This document shows, in pieces, positions 17,796-26,623 of a stretch of 64,000 bases of DNA. The notes beneath the pieces are model-generated. The model did not search any database. It was not told where the DNA came from and saw nothing but the letters and a program-made list of their open reading frames with translations. Made by a program: the position numbers and the translations under genes. Origin of the DNA: Stygiolobus sp037389425 (GTDB taxonomy: Archaea > Thermoproteota > Thermoprotei_A > Sulfolobales > Sulfolobaceae); assembly GCF_037389425.1 (NCBI RefSeq), contig NZ_JBBHKR010000064.1, forward strand, positions 153,464-217,463, given 5' to 3'. How positions within the stretch are numbered: the first letter of the stretch is position 1; every line of letters begins with the position of its first letter.

Positions 17796-18011
17796 ATGTC
17801 ATCACAAGACGACATAAATATTGCAATAAAGTACTTCAAGAACGTAATTTCAGTAGGGGAAATATTAGCTGTCAGAGAGTTGAAGGCACTAGGGGTTAAA
17901 GAGCCCGAGACTACGATAGCTAAATTAATTGAAATGGGAATTATCGAGAAAGGCGAAGGTTGTTACAATTTAGTGAGAAATAGGAGTGAGGCTTCTCCTG
18001 ACAAAAAGTGA
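17796..18011 (+). CDS. Small predicted winged-helix protein
   Basis: This 71-residue product has a helix-helix-wing pattern (VGEILAVRELKALGVKEPETTIAKLIEMGIIEKGEGCYNL) typical of a compact winged helix, followed by a charged tail. A GGTGA ribosome site lies just before the ATG. It is divergent from ubiA, and its 3' end overlaps the convergent GGR-like gene by 42 bp. The function is unknown. Small winged-helix proteins in Sulfolobales include DNA-binding regulators and accessory subunits of replication or transcription enzymes; the sequence does not decide between them. Confidence 0.65.
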   Translation: MSSQDDINIAIKYFKNVISVGEILAVRELKALGVKEPETTIAKLIEMGIIEKGEGCYNLVRNRSEASPDKK

Positions 18012-18911
18012 GTGTAAGTCGAACTCCTCGTTTGCATATATGGTTTTTCCGTTAAAAACTGTAAAACCGAATTTCAAAGCTAAGCTCCAGACTTTCTCAG
18101 TTAGAGATAATATGTTATGTTGCTTTCTGATCTCTTTCGATAACTTTTTGAATTTTTCTCTATGCTCGTTTTCATCCCCTTCGTATACTATCTTCTTTAT
18201 TGAGGGTAAAATTTCGGATATGGAGAAGATACCACCTCCGGTGAATATTTTTATTAATCCCAATACGTCTCCAATACCTCTTCTAACATAGGTCGGTTTT
18301 GGTCTAGGTATCCCCCCACCGTGTTTTTCTATTATTTTCTTATTAATTTCTGGGATAAAATTTTCGGGATTTTTATAACCCATCGCTCCTATCAGCGTTC
18401 CGTAAGGTAAGGGAACTATCCATGAAAAGCCTGCTTTATTTCTATCATCAAAGAAGACTTCAATTGCTTCCGAGTCTATGGGCTCTGTTAAATATTCGAT
18501 AGCTTTTACCCATTTGGCGTCGCCTTTCCACCCTGAGGCATTGATCACAAGTCCTTCTATCTTCTCTCCATTACACATTACCGCAGACTCGTTAACGATT
18601 TTTGCATCACTTTTTAACCTTAAGCTAACGTTCTCCGACAAATACTTTTCTAAATTAACTCTGTTAAGCCTCACTACATTTGTTCTAATTTCAATTACCT
18701 TGTTCTTGTAATGAAGAAGAATTGTCTTGAATTCTCTGTCTAAAAACTCTTTAGACACATTTAATCTCTCAAATGTTGACCTACTAATTATTCCAGTGCA
18801 TTTCTTTCCTACTGAGTACCTTCTGTCAAAAACAACATGGCTTACGTCCTTTACATGATATGCGGTAAGTAACCCAGCTATTCCTCCTCCTACTATCAGA
18901 ACTCGGATGAT
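17970..18911 (-). CDS. Geranylgeranyl reductase family FAD-dependent oxidoreductase, no canonical start codon
   Basis: The conserved N-terminus of this flavoprotein (RVLIVGGGIAGLLTAYHV, then KKCTGIIS) is encoded from about 18905 downwards, but the frame is closed by a TAG at 18912-18914. No ATG, GTG or TTG occurs before the GTG at 18758, which would remove the FAD-binding motif. The start given here is the ATC at 18911, which places GGGIAG at the expected depth; ATC 18908 or CTG 18899 are alternatives. The full product of about 313 residues resembles proteins that saturate isoprenoid lipid chains, fitting nearby ubiA. It overlaps the end of speD by 16 bp. A CTG-free explanation would be a sequencing error or frameshifting from speD. 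Confidence 0.75.
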   Translation of the reverse strand: MIRVLIVGGGIAGLLTAYHVKDVSHVVFDRRYSVGKKCTGIISRSTFERLNVSKEFLDREFKTILLHYKNKVIEIRTNVVRLNRVNLEKYLSENVSLRLKSDAKIVNESAVMCNGEKIEGLVINASGWKGDAKWVKAIEYLTEPIDSEAIEVFFDDRNKAGFSWIVPLPYGTLIGAMGYKNPENFIPEINKKIIEKHGGGIPRPKPTYVRRGIGDVLGLIKIFTGGGIFSISEILPSIKKIVYEGDENEHREKFKKLSKEIRKQHNILSLTEKVWSLALKFGFTVFNGKTIYANEEFDLHSLFVRRSLTPISH

Positions 18912-19264
18912 CTATCAGCCTCATTCATAGTATATTTTTTTGCCTTTAATTGCTCGACTATATATTGGAAGGCTCTCTTAGGATCTGTGTGTGCACCACA
19001 AGAATACACGTCAACAGTAGCGAAGTTATATTCGGGCCACGTGTGTATTGTAACGTGACTTTCAAGTACAATCGCTACAACACTTACGCCATCACCTATC
19101 TTCCACGACTTTATGTCTAAAAGTGTCATATTCCCTATTGTTACAGCGTCTTTGACAATCTTCTCCAAAGCTTCCCTGTCTTTTAAGATATTAGGGTCAC
19201 ACTCGTATAATGATCCGTAAACTTGCTTTCCTACTACCTTAGGTGTGCTTATTACCCCCATCAT
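18896..19264 (-). CDS. speD: S-adenosylmethionine decarboxylase family pyruvoyl proenzyme
   Basis: This 122-residue proenzyme is expected to cleave itself between Glu68 and Ser69 in IVLESHVTIHTWPEY, making a pyruvoyl group on the new alpha chain. His74 and Cys89 (VDVYSCGAH) are the conserved catalytic residues. It supplies decarboxylated AdoMet for spermidine or other polyamines. Sulfolobales carry a close paralogue that decarboxylates arginine; the position beside ubiA favours AdoMet decarboxylase, but the sequence alone does not prove specificity. Two Met codons start the frame; either could be used. The gene ends inside the GGR-like gene. Confidence 0.88.
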   Translation of the reverse strand: MMGVISTPKVVGKQVYGSLYECDPNILKDREALEKIVKDAVTIGNMTLLDIKSWKIGDGVSVVAIVLESHVTIHTWPEYNFATVDVYSCGAHTDPKRAFQYIVEQLKAKKYTMNEADRSSEF

Positions 19265-19364
19265 ACCCTAACCCCCCATTTTTAAAGGGGTATTCGCTTA
19301 TTTTTAAATTTTTAACCCTATTTTTACCTTATAAGTAGGTCAAGTTTTTAATGAGAATTTCACA

Positions 19365-19382
19365 TATGATCAGCTGATCATA
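19365..19382. promoter_or_regulatory. 18-bp perfect palindrome at the DUF211 gene start
   Basis: TATGATCAGCTGATCATA is perfectly self-complementary. It ends two bases before the TTG start of the DUF211 gene and lies about 25 bp after a TATA-like GTTTTTAAT at 19344-19352, so it should cover the transcription start. That is a typical place for a repressor site in archaea. The symmetry is certain; the function is inferred. Confidence 0.5.
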
Positions 19383-19384
19383 AA

Positions 19385-19669
19385 TTGGCTATAAGAAGAC
19401 TTGTCCTTGATGTCTTAAAGCCTATCAGGGGGACTTCGTTAGTAGACCTAGCCGAGAAGGTCGCTTCCCTAGAGGGAGTAGAGGGGGTAAACATAAGCGT
19501 TACCGATATGGACGTGGAGACCATGGGATTAATGATAGTGATCGAAGGGACTAACATAAACTTTGAAGAAGTTAAGCAAACCCTTGAGAACCAAGGCTGT
19601 GCTATTCATAGTATTGACGAGGTGGTAAGTGGGACTAAAATGGTTGAAGGCAGAGTGAAAGAGAAATGA
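19385..19669 (+). CDS. DUF211 family protein
   Basis: This 94-residue protein matches the archaeal DUF211 family, a ferredoxin-like alpha/beta fold with conserved features seen here as RRLVLDVLKPIRGTSLVDLAEKV and a later MDVETMGLMIVIEGTNINFEEV segment. Family structures show ring-like assemblies and possible metal binding, but no reaction is established. The start is TTG at 19385, directly after an 18-bp palindrome. The stop codon overlaps the ATG of the following thiolase gene, so the two are translationally coupled. Confidence 0.85.
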   Translation: MAIRRLVLDVLKPIRGTSLVDLAEKVASLEGVEGVNISVTDMDVETMGLMIVIEGTNINFEEVKQTLENQGCAIHSIDEVVSGTKMVEGRVKEK

Positions 19670-20631
19670 TATGTGATGTATGTAAAGCTAGGGAAGCAGA
19701 GGTATACCAACCACATAGTGGTAAGAGACTTTGTAGAAAGTGCTTTATTGAAGATGTGAGGGCGAGGGTGAAGGAGGAGAGTTTAAAGATAGGTCTAGAT
19801 AAGGCAAACAAAATACTTCTTGCAGTGTCTGGAGGCAAAGACAGTTACGTATTAGCGGACACTTTGGCGTCGTTTATAGATACTCAAAAGTTAATTGCTT
19901 ACAACATAACTGAGGGGATTCATGGTTATAACAGAAGAGAGCAAATTGAGCAGTTAAGAAAATACCTTTCCTCTCTCGGAATTGAGTTAATAGAAGACAG
20001 CTTCAAGCAGAGTGTAGGTTATACGTTAGATGAAATGATGAAATATTCCATCGGTAAGGGGTTAAACGTATCAGCTTGTACTTTTTGCGGAGGCTTTAGG
20101 AGGAAATTAATTAATAATGCAGGTAGAGCGGTCTCTGCTGATTATGTCGCTACCGGTCATAATCTGGATGACGAAGTTCAGGCTATAGTAATTAATCTGA
20201 TTAGGGGCGACTTGCTCAGATTGATAAGGTTTGCAGACAAACCCATAAAATTGAGTTCGAAATTCGTCCTGAGGGTAAAACCGTTAAGAAAGGTCTATGA
20301 GTGGGAGACTACACTTTATGCCTATTATAGCGGTTACCAGTTCCAAGAATTAGAATGTCCTTACATATCTACAAGACCGACGTTGAGAGCCAAAGTGAGG
20401 GAGCTCCTTTACATGCTAGAGGATAAAAAACCTGGTACATTATTGACTATTCTTGAGGAGTTCGACAAACTAGCTGAGAAGGTTAGAAATCAGACACAGT
20501 TAAAAGAAGAGTTACCTACGTGTAAGATTTGTGGGGAGCCGACCAGCTACGGAAGGGAAATATGTAAGAACTGTGAACTCTTGATATCAGCTGGTTTGTT
20601 GAATTATCACCAGAACTTGCCTATGTCGTAA
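19666..20631 (+). CDS. ncsA: tRNA 2-thiolation enzyme, TtuA/NcsA (TIGR00269) family
   Basis: This enzyme adenylates and thiolates uridine in tRNA, using sulfur from a ubiquitin-like or other carrier. The 321-residue product has an N-terminal zinc finger (C3, C6, C23, C26), the PP-loop ATPase motif SGGKDS at 55-60, the catalytic CTFCG region, a later ELECPY cysteine, and a C-terminal zinc finger (CKICG with CKNC). That is the complete NcsA/TtuA layout. The choice of modified position (U34 or U54) is not visible. It overlaps DUF211 by 4 bp and overlaps the convergent pduO gene by 25 bp at the 3' end. Confidence 0.9.
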   Translation: MICDVCKAREAEVYQPHSGKRLCRKCFIEDVRARVKEESLKIGLDKANKILLAVSGGKDSYVLADTLASFIDTQKLIAYNITEGIHGYNRREQIEQLRKYLSSLGIELIEDSFKQSVGYTLDEMMKYSIGKGLNVSACTFCGGFRRKLINNAGRAVSADYVATGHNLDDEVQAIVINLIRGDLLRLIRFADKPIKLSSKFVLRVKPLRKVYEWETTLYAYYSGYQFQELECPYISTRPTLRAKVRELLYMLEDKKPGTLLTILEEFDKLAEKVRNQTQLKEELPTCKICGEPTSYGREICKNCELLISAGLLNYHQNLPMS

Positions 20632-21140
20632 ACATTTTCCTCTACACCTTTTCTCTTGTTTGCGGCTAAAGCCATTGCGAAGAGCAGTGAGGAAAGTCTA
20701 TTCAAATACGTAATTATCATCTTGTTCATTTCCGGAAGTTCCTTGGAATATTTTACAGTATTCCTTTCTATTCGCCTGCATACGCTCCTAGTTATGTGGA
20801 CGAGTGAGGCTTCTTCAGAACCTCCCGGTATTACAAATAACCTAACCGGTCCGGTTTCCTTCCTATAAGCTACAGTCCTATCCTCGAGCCACTTTACGTA
20901 GTCCATAGTTATTCTCTTCTTTACACCGTTAGTTGAGAGGTCTTCTCCTATCTCAAATAACGTGTATTGGACTTTCTTGATGTCGTTTTTCATGTCCTCC
21001 CAAGGTAGTTTCGAAACTAAATAACCTAAATACGAATTTAGTTCGTCTAAATCTCCTAACAGATTAACCAAAGGGGAATCTTTACCGACTCTTTTGTTAA
21101 TTACATTAGTGGAACCATCGTCGCCTTCTCTAGTAAACAC
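20607..21140 (-). CDS. pduO: PduO-type ATP:cob(I)alamin adenosyltransferase
   Basis: This enzyme makes adenosylcobalamin from ATP and cob(I)alamin. The 177-residue four- to five-helix protein starts MFTREGDDGSTNVI, a variant of the ATP-binding TKxGDxGxT motif, and contains GDLDELNSYLG and VCRRIERNTVKY, both hallmarks of the PduO family. It is divergent from leuS with 37 bp between starts. The cofactor serves adenosylcobalamin-dependent mutases or reductases; B12-type radical SAM enzymes elsewhere in the window would instead need methyl- or hydroxocobalamin. Confidence 0.93.
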   Translation of the reverse strand: MFTREGDDGSTNVINKRVGKDSPLVNLLGDLDELNSYLGYLVSKLPWEDMKNDIKKVQYTLFEIGEDLSTNGVKKRITMDYVKWLEDRTVAYRKETGPVRLFVIPGGSEEASLVHITRSVCRRIERNTVKYSKELPEMNKMIITYLNRLSSLLFAMALAANKRKGVEENVYDIGKFW

Positions 21141-21177
21141 AGTATACTTTAAATATCTACAATATATAGCTCTTTTG

Positions 21178-24051
21178 GTGACCCTTATATCAGCACCTAA
21201 AAGGTTTTCTGATTTTCTTAACGAGATATCTCAAAAATGGCAGAAAGCTTGGGAGGATACAAAACTCTTTGAGGCTAATCCTGATTATTCTCGTAAGAAA
21301 TTCTATACGACAGTTGCATTTCCTTATCCTAACTCTCCCTTTCATTTAGGTCACGGTAGGACTTACGTAACATGTGATATTTACGCCAGATTTATGAGAA
21401 TGAGGGGCTATAACGTACTTTTTCCCATGGGCTTCCATTATACTGGAACACCCATTATAGCTATGGCCGATGACGTAGCAAAAGGAGACAAAGAGCTAAT
21501 AGACATCTTTAAGAATATATATGAGATACCTGATGACGTAATTTCTAAACTGGTAGACCCGTTATTTATGGCCAATTACTTCAAAGAGGAAATTAAGAAA
21601 GCGATGAAAGAAATCGGTCTCAGCATAGACTGGAGAAGGGAGTTTACTACAATAGACCCCGAGTTCTCTTCGTTTATAGTCTGGCAGTTTAATAAGCTTC
21701 AGCAAAAGGGTTTCATAGTTAGGGATACACACCCGGTAGGTTGGTGTCCTGTTCATCACATCCCCGTAGGTATGCACGATACAAAAGGAGACATGGAGCC
21801 CGAAATAGGAGAGTTTACGCTTATCTACTTTGACTCCGACTTAGGTATCTTTCCTGCAGCGACTTTGAGACCTGAGACTGTATTCGGGGCAGTCGCGATC
21901 TGGGTTAATTCTGACGTCAATTACGCAATAGTCGAAATAGACGGTAAGAAGTATGTTATGAGTGAAAGGGCTGCATTTAAGATTTCCTTCCAGATCGATA
22001 ATGTCAAGACCATAACTACTTTGAAAGGTTCAGAACTAACTAAACATAATGCTGTAAACCCAATCACTGGTAAAACAATCCCGATATTGGGTGCGGACTT
22101 CGTAGATCCGATGACCGGCACTGGAGTAGTAATGAGTGTCCCAGCTCATGCACCTTTTGACTACTACTACCTCAAAAAGATTAAGCAGGACATGCCCGTA
22201 ATATCTATAATTACGGTTGAAGGACAAGGGGATGCGTTAGCTAAAGAAGTAGTGGATAAGACTAATCCCAAAGGCAAGGAGGACTTAGAAAAACTAACGG
22301 AACAAGTGTATAGAACGGAATATAATAAGGGTAGAATGAAAGAGAATATCGTTGAGTTGGCTAGACCTGAATTCAGAGAGAGTGTTAAGGGATTAGTGGG
22401 TTTAAGTGTACCAGACGCGAGGCTGAAGATAACTGAGTTCCTGATAGAGAAGAAACTAGGAAGGAAAATTTATGAGATAATGAATAGACCGGTCTATTGT
22501 AGGTGCGGTAACGAGGTCGTAGTAAAGATTCTAAAAGACCAGTGGTTCTTAGATTATGGCAACCTGCAGTGGAAAGCCCTAGCTAAGAAATTAATATCTA
22601 ACATGACTTTCATACCTCCTGAGGCCCGTAAAGACTTTGAGTTTGTAGCGGACTGGTTACAGAAAAGGGCTTGTGCAAGGACAAGGGGATTGGGAACTCC
22701 CTTACCTTGGGATAAGAAGTGGATCATTGAGAGCTTAAGTGATTCAACCATTTATATGGCCTATTATACAGTCGCTCACCTTATAAAGAAGTACGGGCTT
22801 AAGCCTTCACAACTGACTTTGGACTTTTGGGACTATGTAATGTTAGGGCAAGGTGACCCTTTCTCTATTTCGAATTCTACTGGAATTCCGAAAGAAGTAA
22901 TAGAGGAAATGAGAAAAGAATTTACGTATTGGTACCCGTTAGACGTAAGGCACAGTGGTAAGGACTTAATACCTAATCATTTATCTTTCTTCATCTTCAA
23001 CCACGCTGCAATATTCCCAGAAGAATTATGGCCTAAAGCTATCGCTGTAAACGGGTTCGTTCTTCTAGAAGGTAAAAAGATGAGTAAATCATTACGAAAC
23101 ATTATTCCTCTGAGAAAAGCTATAAGAATGTACGGAGCAGATGTTGTTAGGATTACTCTAACCTCTACTGCCGATATGGGCTCCGACGTGAACTTCAGTG
23201 ATAGCTATGCTAAATCAGTAGCAGACGCGTTAAGGAACTATTACGATTTAATTGAGAAAGTAGATGAGTTCAAGGGAAGTGAAGAAAGCTTTCCAGAGAA
23301 GTGGATAAAGAATAAGTTCAACCAGATGGTGATAAACGTTACTAAATATCTTGAGAACTTAGACCTGAGAAATGCCCTAAATGAACTGCTCTATAACTTC
23401 TCTTCTTATCTGAACGAGTATACGGAAATGGTAAGGGCTGAAGGGAAGGAACCTAATGGAAAATTAGTAAAGGAGATTCTGGAAGTATGGATCAAGATGA
23501 TTTCGCCCTTCGCTCCTCACTTTGCTGAAGAAGTATGGCACAAGTTGGGGCATGAGACTTTCGTCAGTGTAGAGAAATGGCCTGAGATACCCGAGACTTC
23601 AGTAGATATGTTAGTCGACTTAATTCATGAATATCATAAGAAAGTCCTTGAAGATATTCAGTCGATATTAAACGTGTATAAAGGAACTCCAAAAGTTGTT
23701 CGTATATTCGTGGCAACGCCTCACGAACTTTCATTATTAAGAAGTGCATTAGAAGTAGTATCAAGAGGAGGAAGTATGAAAGAGTTTATAGAGAAGAATA
23801 AGACTCAAGAGAAATTCGACGCTAAGTTGTACCAAAAAATATTCGAGGAAGCAAGAAGTTTAGATGATAAGATGCGTAAACTTGTTCTTGGACACGACTT
23901 TAACGAAGAAGAAATACTAAGAGAAGGCGCTAATTACCTTAAGTACAAACTTGGCGGTAAAGAGATCGAGATAAGGAGCGTTAAAGAAATGGACAAAAGC
24001 AAGTATAAGAAAGACGCATTACCGTTAAAACCAGCTATATTTATCCAATAA
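21178..24051 (+). CDS. leuS: Leucyl-tRNA synthetase, archaeal type
   Basis: This class I enzyme charges tRNA-Leu. The HIGH-type motif is FHLGHGRTY (HLGH at about 56-59), the KMSKS motif is GKKMSKSLRN (about 632-641), and the CP1 editing domain contains ATLRPETVFGA and VMSVPAHAPFDY. The frame is open from 21094, but that start runs through the promoter; GTG at 21178, about 25 bp after a TTAAATAT box (21149-21156), gives a leaderless start and a normal 957 residues. Sulfolobales have two LeuRS paralogues; intact catalytic motifs suggest this is the charging-competent one. Confidence 0.93.
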   Translation: MTLISAPKRFSDFLNEISQKWQKAWEDTKLFEANPDYSRKKFYTTVAFPYPNSPFHLGHGRTYVTCDIYARFMRMRGYNVLFPMGFHYTGTPIIAMADDVAKGDKELIDIFKNIYEIPDDVISKLVDPLFMANYFKEEIKKAMKEIGLSIDWRREFTTIDPEFSSFIVWQFNKLQQKGFIVRDTHPVGWCPVHHIPVGMHDTKGDMEPEIGEFTLIYFDSDLGIFPAATLRPETVFGAVAIWVNSDVNYAIVEIDGKKYVMSERAAFKISFQIDNVKTITTLKGSELTKHNAVNPITGKTIPILGADFVDPMTGTGVVMSVPAHAPFDYYYLKKIKQDMPVISIITVEGQGDALAKEVVDKTNPKGKEDLEKLTEQVYRTEYNKGRMKENIVELARPEFRESVKGLVGLSVPDARLKITEFLIEKKLGRKIYEIMNRPVYCRCGNEVVVKILKDQWFLDYGNLQWKALAKKLISNMTFIPPEARKDFEFVADWLQKRACARTRGLGTPLPWDKKWIIESLSDSTIYMAYYTVAHLIKKYGLKPSQLTLDFWDYVMLGQGDPFSISNSTGIPKEVIEEMRKEFTYWYPLDVRHSGKDLIPNHLSFFIFNHAAIFPEELWPKAIAVNGFVLLEGKKMSKSLRNIIPLRKAIRMYGADVVRITLTSTADMGSDVNFSDSYAKSVADALRNYYDLIEKVDEFKGSEESFPEKWIKNKFNQMVINVTKYLENLDLRNALNELLYNFSSYLNEYTEMVRAEGKEPNGKLVKEILEVWIKMISPFAPHFAEEVWHKLGHETFVSVEKWPEIPETSVDMLVDLIHEYHKKVLEDIQSILNVYKGTPKVVRIFVATPHELSLLRSALEVVSRGGSMKEFIEKNKTQEKFDAKLYQKIFEEARSLDDKMRKLVLGHDFNEEEILREGANYLKYKLGGKEIEIRSVKEMDKSKYKKDALPLKPAIFIQ

Positions 24052-24628
24052 GTTTAACTGTACTTTTTTCTATCTCAACTTTTCCGGAAGTTTTTAGGAA
24101 TGCGAGTTCGTTTCTGACGTAATCTTTACTAACCCTCAGCTTAAACGAGATAATATCTACTAATTCTTTTACGGTCATGGTTCCTCCATTTTCGTTTAAA
24201 AGGTTTAGGATTTCCTCATCGATTCTGTTCATAGCTCTCTCGGTTAACTTGCCCTCTTTAACTTGGAAAGTGAGGACTTCTCCATCTAATAATATTTTAT
24301 ATAAGTTATTTCCGATCCTTTCTACGGTCGCTATGTCACAATTAATGTTAAAGACCTTAGCAGACGTAACGAGTCTGAACTTCAGCGGTATTTCACTGAC
24401 TTTTTCCGCCTCAAAGACCAAGTTTTCTGAGTCATTATCACAAAACATCTTGAATTTGATCTCGTATGGGTAAAACTCCCACTTAATTTTGTCAAAGTTG
24501 ATTATACAAGGCTTTTTCCCCTCAGCGTACAACTTTTCAGCGGCGTTAATTACTATTACCAAATTAACCCCGTAGTAATAACTCTTAATTAACCTTGGTT
24601 TCTGAAGAATTCTTTCGATTATATCCAT
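24041..24628 (-). CDS. Uncharacterised protein with C-terminal winged helix
   Basis: I do not recognise this 195-residue protein as a whole. Its first 125 residues form an alternating alpha/beta domain without recognisable catalytic motifs (YYYGVNLVIVINAAEKLY at the start). Residues 133-195 look like a winged helix: IDEEILNLLNENGGTMTV, a recognition-helix stretch VSKDYVRNELAFLKTSG and a terminal wing VEIEKSTVKLIG. It converges with leuS and overlaps its 3' end by 11 bp. A DNA-binding or tRNA-related role is possible, but nothing in the context settles it. Confidence 0.65.
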   Translation of the reverse strand: MDIIERILQKPRLIKSYYYGVNLVIVINAAEKLYAEGKKPCIINFDKIKWEFYPYEIKFKMFCDNDSENLVFEAEKVSEIPLKFRLVTSAKVFNINCDIATVERIGNNLYKILLDGEVLTFQVKEGKLTERAMNRIDEEILNLLNENGGTMTVKELVDIISFKLRVSKDYVRNELAFLKTSGKVEIEKSTVKLIG

Positions 24629-24705
24629 ATAAACGGAAAAGTGGAAACGGTAAAATTAAGGTTGTCCTTTTATCATGACAGAGTAAAGCTTATTTTTACA
24701 ACAGA

Positions 24706-25794
24706 GTGATATATGTAGGGTTTCCTATTGCACCAACCGTGAAAGAACTTATATATCCTTGGCTACTGGAGTCAGAAGAATATAATTTTGATGATATAAA
24801 GGATGGGATAAGGCTTCACTTAAACGAGTCTCCTTATTCACCCCCTCCGCACATATTAGAAGCTATACAGAAGTATTTACCTTACGCTAATCGATACCAG
24901 CACCCAGAATTATCTGAGAGGTTTTCAGCCTTAGCAGCTGACTATAATAAAGTAGAGCCAGAAAACATCTTTCCTACTCCAGGTGGAGACGGGGCTTTGA
25001 GGTCAATATTTTACAATTTAGCCCAAGTTGGAGACAAAGTTGTAACTAATTACCCTGCATATAGCATGTACAAGGTTTACTCGTCAGTAAGAGGACTCAA
25101 CCACGTGAAGATTAAACTTATTGAAGGTGAAGAATGGTGGTATGAAGATAGGGAGAGACTGTTAAGCGAGAGTAAAGCTGCAAGACTTGTAATAATTGAT
25201 AATCCGAATAACCCCACGGGCTCACCGATGTTAGATGAGGAGTTGGTTAAGGAGCTCGCTACAAATGTTAGAGGGTTTATAGTTATTGATGAAGCGTATT
25301 ACGAATTCTACGGGAAGACTTTTGCAAGGATGATCTACGACTATCCGAATGTGTTAATAGTTAGGACTTTAAGTAAAGCTTTTTCCATGGCATCTCTTAG
25401 AGTAGGTTATTTAATAGGAAATGAAGAAGTAGTGAAAGCACTAAAGAAGACTTCGACGCCTTTCGACGTCTCACTACCCGGTCTAATCGCTGGGATTAAG
25501 GCATTAGAGGATCCTTCTTATGTAAAGGAAGTCGTTAACAAGATAAACACCAACAAAGAGTATTTAATCAAAGAGTTAAGGGGGCTCGGGTTAAAAGTGT
25601 TTAACTCCTACACTAATTTTATTTTCGTAAAAGATAATAGGGATTTATTTACCCCACTTATGGCTAAATCCATTGCTATAAGGAATTTGATTTCTGGCTA
25701 TTATAGAATATCAATTGGAACAAAAGAACAGTGTGAACTACTTGTAAAAACCTTGGGTGAGATCCTTGAAAATAGCAATACCAAACAAGGGTAG
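24706..25794 (+). CDS. hisC: Histidinol-phosphate aminotransferase
   Basis: This PLP enzyme transaminates imidazole-acetol phosphate in histidine synthesis. The 362-residue fold type I protein shows IRLHLNESPYSPPP, PGGDGALRSIFYN, DNPNNPTGSP, the Asp/Tyr pair DEAYYEF, and the PLP lysine in RTLSKAFSMASLRVGY. The GTG at 24706 gives a normal N-terminus; a GTG at 24739 is an alternative, because one TATA-like box (24687-24697) lies unusually close to the first. It begins the nine-gene his operon and overlaps hisG. Confidence 0.93.
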   Translation: MIYVGFPIAPTVKELIYPWLLESEEYNFDDIKDGIRLHLNESPYSPPPHILEAIQKYLPYANRYQHPELSERFSALAADYNKVEPENIFPTPGGDGALRSIFYNLAQVGDKVVTNYPAYSMYKVYSSVRGLNHVKIKLIEGEEWWYEDRERLLSESKAARLVIIDNPNNPTGSPMLDEELVKELATNVRGFIVIDEAYYEFYGKTFARMIYDYPNVLIVRTLSKAFSMASLRVGYLIGNEEVVKALKKTSTPFDVSLPGLIAGIKALEDPSYVKEVVNKINTNKEYLIKELRGLGLKVFNSYTNFIFVKDNRDLFTPLMAKSIAIRNLISGYYRISIGTKEQCELLVKTLGEILENSNTKQG

Positions 25795-26623
25795 GCTACA
25801 ACAACCTGTCTTACAGTTCCTAAACAGTGTGGGTATTAAGCCCCTAGCTAGTGACGAGAGAGCATTAATAGTACCGACTAACTGGGAAGGAGTACAGCTA
25901 GTTATGGTCAGGACGGAGGACATTCCTAATATAGTTGAAGCGGGAGCTGCGGAATTAGGTATAACCGGTTTTGATTACGTCTTGGAATCAGGTGTAGACG
26001 TTGAGGAGTTAGTACATCTGGACTTCGGTAAGGCTAAAATAGTTCTCGCCGTGCCAGTATCTTGGGGTATTAATTCTCCAGAGGAGATTAGAGGGGAAAT
26101 CAGAATAGCGACGAAGTATTTTAATATTTCTAGAAACTACTTAGCTCAAAAGGGGATAAAAGCTAAATTAGTTAAGATAAGTGGGGCAGCTGAGGTAATG
26201 CCCTCTTTAGGGGCTGCCGATGCGATAATCGATGTAATGAGCACCGGGACTACTTTGAAACTCCATGGTCTGAAGGCAATAGACACTGTTATGGAAAGTA
26301 GGGCTGTGGTAATAGGAAATAAAGATTGGATAAAAAGTGAAGAAGCCGAAAGGATAAACCTTCTACTTACCCTGATGAAAGGTGCTTTATTTGCGAGAAA
26401 CAAGAAGATGGTATTTATGAACGTACCTGATGAAAAGCTGGACAAAGTGCTCTCCGTTCTCCCCGCAATGCTTTCTCCTACTTTATCTAAATTGGCTAAG
26501 AGTGATGCATGGGAAGTAATTACGGTGATAGATGAAGACTCCCTTCCCGAGATAATCGGAAAGGTAGTGGCTAACGGTGCACGTGATATAGTAATAGTCG
26601 ACATAGAAAAGGTGATAAAATGA
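25766..26623 (+). CDS. hisG: ATP phosphoribosyltransferase, long form
   Basis: HisG makes phosphoribosyl-ATP, the committed and usually feedback-inhibited step of histidine synthesis. The 285-residue length is that of the long form with a C-terminal regulatory ACT-like domain, so no HisZ is needed. Conserved parts are KIAIPNKGRLQQP, the GAAELGITGFDYV segment and the PRPP loop DAIIDVMSTGTTL. I chose TTG at 25766 because GGTGAG lies four bases upstream; the in-frame GTG at 25757 is part of that ribosome site. The start is inside hisC and the stop overlaps hisA. Confidence 0.95.
   Translation: MKIAIPNKGRLQQPVLQFLNSVGIKPLASDERALIVPTNWEGVQLVMVRTEDIPNIVEAGAAELGITGFDYVLESGVDVEELVHLDFGKAKIVLAVPVSWGINSPEEIRGEIRIATKYFNISRNYLAQKGIKAKLVKISGAAEVMPSLGAADAIIDVMSTGTTLKLHGLKAIDTVMESRAVVIGNKDWIKSEEAERINLLLTLMKGALFARNKKMVFMNVPDEKLDKVLSVLPAMLSPTLSKLAKSDAWEVITVIDEDSLPEIIGKVVANGARDIVIVDIEKVIK

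Noticed and set aside
17753..17839. N-terminal extension of ubiA
   Set aside because: The 29 extra residues are not family-like and run into the divergent small gene.
19272..19290. C-run and G-run flanking an AT stretch upstream of speD (possible hairpin)
   Set aside because: Only four C-G pairs around a nine-base loop; better explained as the speD leader and ribosome-site region.
21094..21177. Upstream extension of leuS (28 codons)
   Set aside because: It covers the promoter and overlaps the divergent pduO start; the GTG at 21178 fits the TATA spacing.
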